Source of the DNA: Bacillus rhizoplanae
GTDB taxonomy: Bacteria > Bacillota > Bacilli > Bacillales > Bacillaceae_G
DNA length: 64,000 nt
Direction: 5' to 3'
Assembly: GCF_917563915.1 (NCBI RefSeq)
Contig: NZ_CAKJTI010000014.1
Coordinates: forward strand, 25,082 to 89,081
The first letter of the stretch is position 1, and the number at the start of each line of letters is the position of its first letter. Shown piece by piece: positions 17,307 to 25,443 of this stretch. The translations under genes and the position numbers were made by a program. The notes below the pieces were generated by a model. The model searched no databases. It was given only the letters and a program-made list of their open reading frames with translations, and was not told where the DNA came from.

Positions 17307-18266
17307 TTAGCGTCTAAACAAGATGAGAAAATCTCCATATCCTTCTTTCTCTAAATCCGCTTTAGGGATAAAACGAAGTGCAGCAGAATTAATACAATAG
17401 CGTAAACCATTTGGCCCTGGCCCATCTGGGAATACGTGTCCCAAATGAGAATCTGCATCTTTACTACGTACTTCCGTTCTCGTCATATTATGGCTCACAT
17501 CTATTTTCTCTTTTATACTTGCTGATAACATCGGCTTCGTAAAACTAGGCCATCCACAACCGCTATCAAATTTATCTAAAGAACTAAATAAAGGCTCTCC
17601 TGAAACGATATCAACGTAAATACCTTCTTTTTTATGATCCCAATATTCATTTTGAAATGGTGGTTCTGTTCCATTTTCTTGTGTAACATAAAATTGCATT
17701 TCTGTGAGTTTTTCTTTTAGATGAGTATTATTCTTTGGCCAATATTTTTTGATAAACGCATCACGCCCCGAACCTTGGCGATATAACGCATATCGAAACG
17801 GATTTTTCTCATGATAGCTTTGATGATATTCTTCTGCAGGATAGAATGTTGCAGCCGGTAAAATTTTTGTGACAATCGGCTTCAAAAATCGTCCACTTTC
17901 TTCTAATTCACGTTTAGACGCTTCTGCCGCTTCGCGTTGCTCTTCACTATGATAAAAAATGACTGTTTCATATGATTGTCCGCGATCATGAAATTGGCCT
18001 CCAACATCAGTTGGATCAATTTGTTGCCAATATAAGTAAAGTAATTGCTCATACGGCATACGCTCTGGATCAAAAGTAATTTGTACCGCTTCATAATGCC
18101 CTGTTGTCTCTGAGCAGACTTCTTTATACGTTGGGTTTTCCTTATCTCCACCTGTGTATCCAGATACAACCTTTATAATGCCATCCATCTCTTCAAATGG
18201 CGACACCATGCACCAAAAACACCCTCCGGCAAATGTTGCAAATTTATATTTTTCGTTTACAGCCAC
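17307..18266 (-). CDS. msrAB: Fused methionine sulfoxide reductase MsrA-MsrB
   Basis: 319-residue bifunctional enzyme that reduces both the S and R epimers of methionine sulfoxide. MsrA occupies about residues 8-160, with the catalytic Cys in GCFWC (Cys16) and the GYTGG and Y-HSEEQ motifs. MsrB occupies about residues 178-315, with SGCGWPSF and [13 protein letters not shown], and the catalytic Cys in [11 protein letters not shown]. The paired CxxC zinc motifs of many MsrB proteins are absent, as in the metal-free form. No signal peptide, so cytosolic. The start is GTG at 18266 after GGGGTGAAGAA. It is a single gene, convergent with GT39 paralogue 2. Confidence 0.96.
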   Translation of the reverse strand: MAVNEKYKFATFAGGCFWCMVSPFEEMDGIIKVVSGYTGGDKENPTYKEVCSETTGHYEAVQITFDPERMPYEQLLYLYWQQIDPTDVGGQFHDRGQSYETVIFYHSEEQREAAEASKRELEESGRFLKPIVTKILPAATFYPAEEYHQSYHEKNPFRYALYRQGSGRDAFIKKYWPKNNTHLKEKLTEMQFYVTQENGTEPPFQNEYWDHKKEGIYVDIVSGEPLFSSLDKFDSGCGWPSFTKPMLSASIKEKIDVSHNMTRTEVRSKDADSHLGHVFPDGPGPNGLRYCINSAALRFIPKADLEKEGYGDFLILFRR

Positions 18267-18324
18267 TTCTTCACCCCACTATCTTTTCTTACAGTATGGC
18301 ATACAAAAATATAAGTTATAAATA

Positions 18325-18350
18325 AAAAAGCATCAAAATAGATGCTTTTT
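18325..18350 (-). terminator. Terminator of the AI-2E family gene
   Basis: AAAAAGCATC and GATGCTTTTT flank a 6-nt loop, overlapping the 3' end of the upstream minus-strand gene. Confidence 0.85.
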
Positions 18351-19383
18351 ATTTCTTGTTCACCATTTCTTCTTTCTCATCACTTGTTACTTCTAACACA
18401 TCTAATAAAAATATAAAGATCGGAATCCCTATAATCAATCCCCAGACTCCTAAGAAATGTTCAGAGAAAATTAAAATCATAAATGTATAAAAAATAGGTA
18501 GATTCGTTTTAACTGACATAAATTTTGGATTTAAGAAATAACTTTCAATCGCATGAATGACTGCCACAATAATTAAAATGTATAGTACATATACAGTGCC
18601 CCCAATATTGTAAGCAATTATACAAAGTGGAAACAGTGATATAATTACACCTGCAACGGGAATAAGACCCAATAAGAAAATCATTAAAGCTAACCCGAGC
18701 AACTGCGGAAAACCTAAAATCCAAAGGGCAATAACAGATAACACACAATTTATAATAGCAATAAAGAATTGGGCCTCAATTACTTTTCCAAACGAGCGAG
18801 CGAATTTCTTTCCAAAATACTCAATCTCATTATAAAAAACAGCTAATTTACTTTCTTTGAACTTTACTGTAAATGCAACAATCCGAGATTTTTCTAACAA
18901 GAAAAATAAGCTTAAAATGAGTGAAAGTAAAATTTGCAAGCTTACTTTCCCAATATTCGCTAATGAACTATAAATGATGTCAACACCTTGATTCACATAC
19001 TTCGATAACTCTATATGATCAATTGCAGAAACTAAATATTTAATTACCTCATTATCAGGTGGATTTCGTACAAATATATTGAACTGATACACGAGCTGTG
19101 TAATTTGTATCATTAGAACTGGTAAATACTTGTATAATGTAATAACAATCCCACTAACCAATGTTATATAGAGAAACGCAATAATTATTCTTCTATTAAT
19201 CGGTAAAAAATGGTCCATTTTACGAGAGATAAATTTTTGAAATCGATCCATTAAATACGTAAGAATAAATGTAATTAAGATTAAATTAAACATACTTTTC
19301 AACCCATATAATATGAGCACAAGTAACCCTAATATAACTAACCTCTGAAACCCTTTGCTTTGAAACAGGTTTTTCATTTGCAT
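18349..19383 (-). CDS. AI-2E family transporter
   Basis: 344-residue membrane protein of the AI-2E/UPF0118 family with about eight hydrophobic segments. The C-terminal part contains FPQLLGLALMIFLLGLIPVAGVIISLFP, IESYFLNPKFMSVKTNLP and HFLGVWGLIIGIPI, which are the family hallmarks. Members include TqsA-type exporters and Na+/H+ antiporters, so the substrate cannot be inferred. The start is the ATG at 19383 (MQMKNLF); GGAGAG lies somewhat far upstream (about 13 bp), and the second ATG two codons later is possible. It is a monocistronic gene with its own terminator. Confidence 0.88.
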   Translation of the reverse strand: MQMKNLFQSKGFQRLVILGLLVLILYGLKSMFNLILITFILTYLMDRFQKFISRKMDHFLPINRRIIIAFLYITLVSGIVITLYKYLPVLMIQITQLVYQFNIFVRNPPDNEVIKYLVSAIDHIELSKYVNQGVDIIYSSLANIGKVSLQILLSLILSLFFLLEKSRIVAFTVKFKESKLAVFYNEIEYFGKKFARSFGKVIEAQFFIAIINCVLSVIALWILGFPQLLGLALMIFLLGLIPVAGVIISLFPLCIIAYNIGGTVYVLYILIIVAVIHAIESYFLNPKFMSVKTNLPIFYTFMILIFSEHFLGVWGLIIGIPIFIFLLDVLEVTSDEKEEMVNKK

Positions 19384-19743
19384 AATCGAAGCTTGATCTC
19401 TCCTGTCCTTATAATTCGTACTAATCTCATTTTACAATATAAACGGTACTTTCAGAACGTATTCTTGTAAACTGAATAAAAAGTTTTACTGGTAAATTTA
19501 AATTTTCTTTAAACAATATGTATCTAAATTAATGTAACATAAAAAAACAAGCTATTAATAGCTTGTTTTCTTTATAAAATTCAATGTTATTTATTATTTT
19601 CCCTCTTACGAAATGCTTTATTATCAACTATTAAGCTGCTCTTTCAGGATGCCCAACACCTATATAATCGAGGCAATAAAATTTTTCATTTTACACTCAT
19701 CAATCCATGGGAGGGTCCTAAGATACTTGCTTAAAGCAATTAA
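19384..19743. other. Gene-free gap between the AI-2E gene and amiS
   Basis: 360 bp of AT-rich DNA. Apart from the terminator at 19544-19569 I see no coding frame, RNA gene or repeat. The left part probably carries the promoter of the AI-2E gene. Confidence 0.6.
19544..19569 (-). terminator. Terminator downstream of amiS
   Basis: AAAACAAGCTATTAATAGCT is the start of a perfect palindrome that ends TTGTTTT. On the minus strand it is followed by a T-run. It lies 175 bp after the amiS stop. Confidence 0.7.
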
Positions 19744-20376
19744 CTAGTAACTCGTGTGTGCATCTATATTTTTTTGAACAGCATTCACATTAGCTTTCAA
19801 TTTAAACGTACAAACACAGAAATATATAATCGAAAGAATTGATATATATATCCATAGGTTATATACATAAGCGTTCTCCCATACACCTATCAAGGAAAGG
19901 AGAGCTGGGCACGTCAGTGTAACCCATGACTGTACAAAAGCTATTTTTCCAATATAATGATTGATGTTCTTTTTCTGCACATTAGAGATAAAGAATAAGA
20001 ACCATAGAAACGCCCACATCAACCAAGTTAACGCATTAACAATATCTTGAAAATGTATAATAGCTACAATCATGTAGAATAGTGCAATAATCGCTACCCA
20101 AAGAGAAAACCAGCCTAATCCATCACCTTTTAATCCTACGATGAAAGTAACTCCTACGTATAGATAAGTTAAACCAAATAAAAAAGTAGCCGCATATAAA
20201 TACACTGTCCAATTGCTTTGATCGGACACTACAATTAAATAAAAAGGAATAATAATTTGCAGTACACCTACAAATAAATTAAAAACACCAACACTCTTTT
20301 CTTCCGCTTTTCCTAGCATTACAAGGCTATTTAAAAAGAGCGCTGCACCGGAAAGCAATAATCCAACATTACCCAT
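19744..20376 (-). CDS. AmiS/UreI family amide or urea channel
   Basis: 210-residue integral membrane protein with six to seven helices, beginning MGNVGLLLSGAALFLNSLVMLG, as in AmiS and UreI. Other motifs are GLKGDGLGWFSLWVAI and MWAFLWFLFFISNVQ. UreI is an inner-membrane urea channel and AmiS a proposed short-amide channel. The usual partner genes (amidase, urease) are absent from this window. The ATG at 20376 is the family start, but the strong GGAGG lies about 40 bp upstream, separated from it by a perfect hairpin. An in-frame TTG at 20397 is an alternative start. The leader also contains a terminator-like hairpin and a cre motif, so regulation looks elaborate. Confidence 0.85.
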   Translation of the reverse strand: MGNVGLLLSGAALFLNSLVMLGKAEEKSVGVFNLFVGVLQIIIPFYLIVVSDQSNWTVYLYAATFLFGLTYLYVGVTFIVGLKGDGLGWFSLWVAIIALFYMIVAIIHFQDIVNALTWLMWAFLWFLFFISNVQKKNINHYIGKIAFVQSWVTLTCPALLSLIGVWENAYVYNLWIYISILSIIYFCVCTFKLKANVNAVQKNIDAHTSY

Positions 20377-20386
20377 ATATATTCTT

Positions 20387-20410
20387 GTGAAAAACAAAAC
20401 TGTTTTTCAC
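20387..20410 (-). promoter_or_regulatory. Hairpin and tiny upstream frame in the amiS leader
   Basis: GTGAAAAAC and GTTTTTCAC are perfect 9-bp arms around AGTTTT (minus strand). The first arm is also the start of a 13-codon frame, GTG to TAA, with GGAGG 7 bp before it. This frame ends just inside the amiS start region in another frame. It could couple or limit amiS translation. Confidence 0.45.
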
Positions 20411-20461
20411 AACGATACCTCCTTACATCATACATTCATTTTTTAATAGTTTTAACAATAA

Positions 20462-20504
20462 AAAGCAGTTCCTCTTCTCCAATAACTGTAGCAGAGGAAC
20501 TGCT
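20462..20504 (-). terminator. Terminator-like hairpin in the amiS leader
   Basis: AAGCAGTTCCTCT and AGAGGAACTGCTT form a perfect 13-bp stem around 17 nt, followed on the minus strand by TTTATTG. It lies about 85-130 bp upstream of amiS and 560 bp after the nearest upstream gene. This suggests leader attenuation rather than the end of a gene. Confidence 0.5.
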
Positions 20505-20593
20505 TGTCTTTAGAAAAATTTGCAACAGATAATACATTTGAAGTGCATATAAATTTTGAATCAAGCGCTTCCAAAACGAAAAAGTATACATTA

Positions 20594-20607
20594 TGAAAAC
20601 GATATCA
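20594..20607. promoter_or_regulatory. Candidate cre (CcpA) site upstream of amiS
   Basis: TGAAAACGATATCA fits the B. subtilis cre consensus TGWAANCGNTNWCA at every position. A second, poorer cre-like motif (CAAGCGCTTCCA) lies 30 bp closer to amiS. It suggests catabolite control of the amiS transcript. Confidence 0.55.
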
Positions 20608-20695
20608 ATATCATAACAGCATTCGGGATAAAAATAAATGATAAAAAAAATAGTATATAACCCACAAAATACCTTTATTTATAAAATCATTACAA

Positions 20696-20749
20696 TCAGA
20701 TGGCACTTCTATCAGTGAGGGTATTACTATCCACAAATAGCGGGATAAA
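20696..20749 (+). repeat. bcr1 remnant, tandem with the next copy
   Basis: It keeps GATGGCACTTCTATCAGTGAGG fused to the bcr1 right end (CACAAATAGCGGGATAAA) and shares its last ATAAA with the following full copy. Confidence 0.7.
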
Positions 20750-20900
20750 GTGAAACTTTAATCAGTGGGGTTTTCTTCATCCCCCACTGATTATTAGTTG
20801 AAGCAATCGGGCTTTTACGGGCAGTTTATCTCTCACCTAACTTCTTTGCTTTCACAGAATTTTAAGGTGGGAGTATTACTGCCCGTTAATGTGGGATAAA
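20745..20900 (+). repeat. bcr1 repeat, full length
   Basis: ATAAAGTGAAACTTTAATCA to AATGTGGGATAAA, with both internal inverted repeats slightly degraded. It lies in the 688-bp gap 20377-21064. The remainder of that gap up to 21064 shows nothing recognisable. Confidence 0.9.
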
Positions 20901-21064
20901 AATATGGCTCTTTTTTAACAAAAAAACCCCCATCTTTTTTCCTTGGATAGGAGTCATCTACGCACTATTTGGGAATTTCCCCATCAATACGACACTCTAT
21001 ATACAAAAATTCATTAAGCTGTAAAGTTTCTTATCGTACATTAACTTTTACTTATATCCAAATA

Positions 21065-21712
21065 CTAAATTACATAGAAGTAAACACATAAAAAGTGAGC
21101 AAGGCTACCTAGTAACACAAAAATATGAAAAATTTCATGATGGCCCATATATTTAAATTCCAACCATTTCGGTTTTGTACCATAAATAAATCCGCCAATC
21201 GTATAAAATACCCCTCCCAATATCAATAGCACCAGACCATTTGCACTGAGATTTTCTGATAATGGAGCAAAAAAGAATATAATCAGCCATCCCATTAAAA
21301 GATAAATAGATGTCGATAACCACCTAGGACAGCTAAACCAAAACATTTTAAAAATAATTCCGCACACAGCAGTTCCGTACACCAATATGAACAATAGCAA
21401 ACCTTTGTCGGCTTGTAACGTAATTAAACAAAAAGGTGCATATGTACCTGCAATTAAAACAAAAATCATGGAATGATCCAGTTTTCTAAAAAAATAAATG
21501 ACACGATCATTTGCAACAACCATGTGGTATACAGTGGATGCAGCGTAGAGAATCATCATCCCCATTCCAAACAAAATTACTGCTGAAATTGCAGTGACAG
21601 ACGGCATTTCTATAGAAACTTTCACTAACATGGCAAGAAGTGCGACAAATGATAAAATTGCACCTCCAAAATGCGTAAATGCATTAACCGGTTCTCTCAC
21701 ATAAGAATTCAC
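21065..21712 (-). CDS. Hemolysin III (HlyIII/PAQR) family membrane protein
   Basis: 215-residue protein with seven membrane helices. It carries the conserved PAQR residues: N-terminal EPVNAFTHFGGA, STVYHM (Ser-x3-His), FFRKLDHSMIFVLIAGTYAPF (Asp and His), and C-terminal HHEIFHIFVLLGSLAHFL (His-x3-His). These residues bind a metal in the PAQR hydrolase-like fold. Despite the name, most family members are membrane-homeostasis proteins, so toxicity should not be assumed. The start is GTG at 21712, behind AGGGGG that abuts a 21-bp perfect hairpin. It is divergent from the DUF1836 gene. Confidence 0.9.
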   Translation of the reverse strand: MNSYVREPVNAFTHFGGAILSFVALLAMLVKVSIEMPSVTAISAVILFGMGMMILYAASTVYHMVVANDRVIYFFRKLDHSMIFVLIAGTYAPFCLITLQADKGLLLFILVYGTAVCGIIFKMFWFSCPRWLSTSIYLLMGWLIIFFFAPLSENLSANGLVLLILGGVFYTIGGFIYGTKPKWLEFKYMGHHEIFHIFVLLGSLAHFLCVYFYVI

Positions 21713-21723
21713 ATTAACAACCC

Positions 21724-21770
21724 CCTATATAATCACATGTAGTTTTAATAACTACATGTGATTATATAGG
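21724..21770 (-). promoter_or_regulatory. Perfect 21-bp hairpin at the hlyIII-family ribosome-binding site
   Basis: Arms of 21 bp (CCTATATAATCACATG... and its exact complement) enclose a 5-nt loop (TTAAT). On the minus strand the 3' arm ends in TATATAGG and runs straight into GGG TTGTTAAT and the GTG start. The structure could sequester the ribosome-binding site, or be an operator in DNA. Confidence 0.6.
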
Positions 21771-21852
21771 AATTAATTCTAAAGGTCAACATTTACAAGT
21801 AATATGTTTCATAATACTATAATTAAATATACAGGAATAACCACAGAAAGTT

Positions 21853-21949
21853 ATAACCATTGATGATTAGTTGAACCAACCGAGCACATGCCAGCAGCTA
21901 CTCCCCACCTTGTTTTCTCATAACTTTAAGGTGGGTACAGCAGCATAAA
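21853..21949 (+). repeat. bcr1 derivative lacking the left hairpin
   Basis: It contains CATTGATGATTAGTTGAACC, a diverged middle, AAGGTGGG and a terminal ATAAA. It lies 35 bp before the DUF1836 gene, so it is probably in that gene's promoter or leader. Confidence 0.65.
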
Positions 21950-21984
21950 AATTTACATCATTCCTATAAAGGTGAGGGTTTCAT

Positions 21985-22548
21985 ATGGAAAATACAAAGG
22001 ATTTACTAAAAACATTACATTTAGAAAAAAAAATTACACTCGAAGATATCCCCAACGTAGATTTATATGTAGATCAAGTCGTTCAGCTATTTGAAAATAG
22101 CTACAATATGACAACTAGAAACGAAGATGAAAAAGTACTAACGAAAACTATGATTAACAACTATGCAAAAGGAAAACTGTTTTTTCCTATTAAAAATAAA
22201 AAGTACTCTAAAGAGCATATAATCTTAATTAGTTTAATTTATCAATTAAAAGGGGCACTTTCTATTAACGACATAAAAAGTTCATTAGTTGAAATTAATG
22301 AAAAATTAGTACACGAAGACAATTTTGAACTAGATGCTCTTTATAAAAGTTACCTCCATCTAACAGAAACAAATATCAAAAACTTTAAAAATGATGTAAA
22401 CAATCGAGTAGACGAAGTGAAAGCAGAAGCAGCTATCCTCGAAAATGAAAATCTTGAGAAGTTCTTATTGCTTACATCTTTCGTAACCATGAGTAATATG
22501 TATCGACGTTTAGCAGAAAAAATAGTGGATGAAATGAAGAATTCCTAA
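21985..22548 (+). CDS. DUF1836 domain protein
   Basis: 187-residue soluble protein with the DUF1836 pattern: an N-terminal helix-turn-helix-like part (about residues 45-110, YNMTTRNEDEKVLTKTMINN, YAKGKLFFP, KKYSKEHIILISLIYQLKG) and a helical C-terminus. The region TKTMINNYAKGKLFFPI followed by KYSKEHI resembles MerR-type DNA-binding domains, so a regulatory role is plausible but unproven. A GGTGAGGG ribosome-binding site precedes the ATG. It is divergent from the hemolysin III family gene; I recall DUF1836 and HlyIII genes as neighbours in other Firmicutes. It has its own terminator. Confidence 0.85.
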   Translation: MENTKDLLKTLHLEKKITLEDIPNVDLYVDQVVQLFENSYNMTTRNEDEKVLTKTMINNYAKGKLFFPIKNKKYSKEHIILISLIYQLKGALSINDIKSSLVEINEKLVHEDNFELDALYKSYLHLTETNIKNFKNDVNNRVDEVKAEAAILENENLEKFLLLTSFVTMSNMYRRLAEKIVDEMKNS

Positions 22549-22582
22549 TTCTATTTATTTTTAATTCATGAACCACTAAAAA

Positions 22583-22604
22583 AGCCACCTATTTCTAGGT
22601 GGCT
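22583..22604 (+). terminator. Terminator of the DUF1836 gene
   Basis: AGCCACCT and AGGTGGCT flank a 6-nt loop, 35 bp after the stop codon. Confidence 0.75.
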
Positions 22605-22607
22605 CTA

Positions 22608-22670
22608 CTAACCATCAGTGGGGGTCTTACTGTCCGTTAATGCGGGGTAAAGTGAAACTTCCATTAGTTT
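22608..22670 (+). repeat. Fused bcr1 remnants
   Basis: CTAACCATCAGTGGGGG is fused to the bcr1 right end (CTTACTGTCCGTTAATGCGG). Across a changed junction (GTAAA in place of ATAAA) follows the left end of a second copy (GTGAAACTTCCATTAG). Confidence 0.7.
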
Positions 22671-23130
22671 TGCGGCAAAAGCATCGATACGTCCCTACTA
22701 CAATTTATTATTCTTCAAGCAGTTTCTCATCACGTCATAGAGGTGATGATTAGTTCTACTCACTACATTAAAAAAATGGGCCTGAATCTCCCCGGGGCAA
22801 TATCGTAATATAATATAAAATCAAGCCATAACTTCTACCTATATACAAAAGAGCATCGCTATATAGTTTTACTTTTGGGAATATTCACCCAGGTAAAAAA
22901 CCTAAAGCTAACGTTTTGGGGTCTTTTACTTGCCTATACTTTTGTATTCTCCGTTAAACTTCTTCTATTTTTTGGATAAATATTATCCCTAATTAGAACA
23001 GATATAAAATGTTTTAAACCCTCATTTGCTTATGATACGGTTCTCCGTAAATGATCTATTAGAAGGTCCAATCAATCATTATATAAATTTATTATTATTT
23101 TAATAAATTCTCAACAATGAAAGATATCTC

Positions 23131-23147
23131 TTAATACCCTCTTAACA
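23131..23147 (+). promoter_or_regulatory. Candidate Pho box upstream of phoX
   Basis: TTAATA-ccctc-TTAACA gives two PhoP-type hexamers with the expected 5-bp spacing. A further TCAACA lies at 23111-23116 and an AT-rich -10-like region follows. It fits phosphate-starvation induction of the phosphatase gene. Confidence 0.6.
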
Positions 23148-23198
23148 ATTTAATGATTTAATAAAATTATTAAAAATCTTAGGAGGAATCAAATTATT

Positions 23199-25106
23199 AT
23201 GAAAAAAGTAGTTTCAGCTGGTCTTTCTATGGCTATAATGGCTTCTGCTGCAATTCCGACTTTTGCATCCGATTTTGATCACAGTTCTAAGTCTCAAAAA
23301 CACAACCAAATAGAGCGCGTAGAATTTACTTCTATGAAAGCTCCAACTACTATTGAAAGCATGGTCAAAACTTATTCAGAGGCTAAGGTGAAAGTCACCT
23401 ATAAAGACGGGAGTGTGAAAGAAACGCCTCTTGATTACAACTCTCTTTTTTTATCCAAAGATAAAATTGTAAAAAATAAAGGTGAAATGATTCCAGCGGG
23501 CACCCCTATTGACGTGAAAGGGAATCCAATTGTCGATAAAAGTGTTCCGGACAAGCCTTCTTATTTTATTTCTGATGCACCTGACTCCAATAGTTTTATT
23601 ACGGTCGCTGGAAAATCTTATATTATCTCTCATTATGAATATGATTCAATAGATAATGCAGGAAAATCAATTTCTGGTCTACCGGCATCTATGACTCTTA
23701 CACAAGTTGATCAAAATAAAGAAAATGGCGAATTAGCTGTTAATAACGCCAAAAAAATTGATTTTTCAAACGTAAATGGTCTTTGGAATCCATGTAATGG
23801 AACTACAACAGAGTGGAACACTCATCTTGGCTCAGAAGAATATGAACCAGATGCACGCTCATTTGAAGATCCTACATCTAGTTCTTATAAAGCTGTTACA
23901 AACTTTGCTAACTACTACTTTGGTGATAAATCTAAAGCAAATCCTTACTTTTATGGCTGGATTCCTGAAATCTCCGTCAATGCACAAGGAGAATCTTCCG
24001 TTGTCAAACATTATAGTACAGGAAGATTTTCCCATGAATTAATGCAAGTTTTACCTGATGATAAAACGGCAATATTTGGTGATGATGGCGGAAATACGAT
24101 GATGTTTATGTATGTGGCAGATAAAAAGAAAGATTTTTCTGCAGGAACGCTATACGCAGCTAAATTTAAACAAACAAGTACTGAAAATGGCGGTGCAGGA
24201 AACTTAGAATGGATTAAGCTTGGTCATTCAACCGATGAGGAAATAAAAGCTATTATTGATAAAGGTGTCAAGTTCAATGATATTTTTGATACAGCAACTC
24301 AGCCTACCGCTGGCTATACGGCAGTCAAAACATCAGCAAATAAAAACATCGAGTATCTTAAAGTAAAACCTGGAATGGAAAAAGCAGCTGCATTCTTAGA
24401 ATCTCGCAGATATGGCGCTATATTAGGTGCAACATCTGAATTTAATAAAATGGAAGGCCTCGCTGTCAATGAGAAAGATAAAAAAGCGTATATCGCTATG
24501 TCCTATCAGAATGGCAGTATGCAAAAACAGGAAGGCAGTATTCAAGACGATATTCAGCTACCCGCTATTAATTCTGGCGTAACCTGGCAGATAGACCTAA
24601 ACAGCGAACAAAAAGATAACAACGGCCGTCATATTGAAAGTGAATTCGTACCTGTTAGTATGAAAGGACTTATTGTTGGAGAAGATTTGAAAACTCCAGA
24701 TGCCTACGGAAATACAGCTGCACCAGACAAAGTAGCAAATCCTGATAACTTAACCTTCTCAAACGATTTAAACACGTTATTCATTGGAGAAGACAGCTCT
24801 ATGCACACAAATAACTTTGTATGGGCTTATAATGTTAAAACTAAGCAACTATCAAGAATTCTTTCAGTTCCTGCTGGCGCAGAAGCAACAGGATTAAGAG
24901 CAGTTGACGATGCTAATGGCTTCCGTTATATCTTAAGTAACTATCAGCATCCAGGTGAAGACCTTGAGGGCAAACAAATTACAGCCGTCGACAAAACTAA
25001 ATTAGAAGAAGCGATGAAACAAGGCCTAGGCATTCAGGAGACTGGAGGAGTTGGCTACATATCCGGACTACCTTTTGGAAATAAAAATAATAACTCCAAT
25101 AAATAA
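23199..25106 (+). CDS. phoX: Secreted PhoX-type phosphatase (DUF839 family)
   Basis: 635 residues with an N-terminal signal peptide (basic MKKVV, hydrophobic 6-20, likely cleavage near TFA-SD at residues 22-24). No twin-Arg motif is seen, unlike many Tat-exported PhoX. The mature part is PhoX-like: PCNGTTTEWNTHLGSEEYEPD holds the active-site Cys and carboxylates, followed by HYSTGRFSHE, FGDDGGNTMMFMYVA, MEGLAVNEKDKKAYIAMS and PDNLTFSNDLNTLFIGED. PhoX enzymes use iron and calcium to release phosphate from organic esters outside the cell. AGGAGG precedes the ATG. A candidate Pho box upstream fits PhoPR control. The asparagine-rich tail (NKNNNSNK) is low complexity. Confidence 0.88.
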   Translation: MKKVVSAGLSMAIMASAAIPTFASDFDHSSKSQKHNQIERVEFTSMKAPTTIESMVKTYSEAKVKVTYKDGSVKETPLDYNSLFLSKDKIVKNKGEMIPAGTPIDVKGNPIVDKSVPDKPSYFISDAPDSNSFITVAGKSYIISHYEYDSIDNAGKSISGLPASMTLTQVDQNKENGELAVNNAKKIDFSNVNGLWNPCNGTTTEWNTHLGSEEYEPDARSFEDPTSSSYKAVTNFANYYFGDKSKANPYFYGWIPEISVNAQGESSVVKHYSTGRFSHELMQVLPDDKTAIFGDDGGNTMMFMYVADKKKDFSAGTLYAAKFKQTSTENGGAGNLEWIKLGHSTDEEIKAIIDKGVKFNDIFDTATQPTAGYTAVKTSANKNIEYLKVKPGMEKAAAFLESRRYGAILGATSEFNKMEGLAVNEKDKKAYIAMSYQNGSMQKQEGSIQDDIQLPAINSGVTWQIDLNSEQKDNNGRHIESEFVPVSMKGLIVGEDLKTPDAYGNTAAPDKVANPDNLTFSNDLNTLFIGEDSSMHTNNFVWAYNVKTKQLSRILSVPAGAEATGLRAVDDANGFRYILSNYQHPGEDLEGKQITAVDKTKLEEAMKQGLGIQETGGVGYISGLPFGNKNNNSNK

Positions 25107-25118
25107 AAGATAACACGC

Positions 25119-25172
25119 GGCCCTTATGGCTTAGTTCGCATATCCTGTAGACTAGGCCATAGGGGCTTTTTG
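25119..25172 (+). terminator. Terminator of phoX
   Basis: GCCCTTATGGCTTAG pairs imperfectly with CTAGGCCATAGGGGC and is followed by TTTTT. Confidence 0.8.
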
Positions 25173-25181
25173 TATGTTAAG

Positions 25182-25216
25182 AAACGCCTACTCCCCAAAG
25201 GAAAGCAGGCGTTTTT
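25182..25216 (+). terminator. Second terminator-like hairpin after phoX
   Basis: AAACGCCT and AGGCGTTTTT enclose a 17-nt part that can pair further. It lies 10 bp after the first terminator. Confidence 0.55.
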
Positions 25217-25256
25217 AACTTAGTAAACTAGAACTGAATATATCAAACAGCATTTA

Positions 25257-25385
25257 ATAAAGTGAAATTTCCAACAGTGGGGTTCTTCATCCCCACTGTT
25301 GGAAAACTCTCACCAATCAGGATTTTATGGATAGTTGTCCCCTGCCTATCTTCTTCACTTCCTCTGAATTTTGAGGTTTGAATGC
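25257..25385 (+). repeat. bcr1 derivative with the right end missing
   Basis: It starts ATAAAGTGAAATTTCC and keeps the first hairpin (CCAACAGTGGGG/CCCCACTGTTGG, changed on both arms so pairing is preserved) and part of the second region. The final GCGGGATAAA is absent. The paired changes suggest selection or copying for the hairpin. Confidence 0.75.
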
Positions 25386-25443
25386 AAGATGAACTTAAAG
25401 TACAACACACTTTAATTAATACAAACACTTGTAAAACTCTTAT

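Larger units (their letters stand above)
22549..23198. other. Gene-free gap between the DUF1836 gene and phoX
   Basis: 650 bp with a terminator (22583-22604), bcr1 remnants (22608-22670) and the candidate Pho box (23131-23147). The middle (22700-23100) has no coding frame. It does have a weak hairpin near 22888-22945 (AGGTAAAAAACC against GGGTCTTTTACTTGCCT) followed by no gene. I could not assign it to a riboswitch class. Confidence 0.5.

Noticed and set aside
21065-21712. Calling the hemolysin III family gene a virulence toxin
   Set aside because: The protein is a PAQR-type membrane protein; the family name comes from heterologous expression and most members are not secreted toxins.
22784-22798. 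CCCCGGGG considered as a Noc-binding site
   Set aside because: The flanking bases do not match ATTTCCCGGGAAAT.
22888-22945. Possible riboswitch or sRNA hairpin
   Set aside because: Pairing is imperfect, no known riboswitch core is seen and the nearest gene is 250 bp away.
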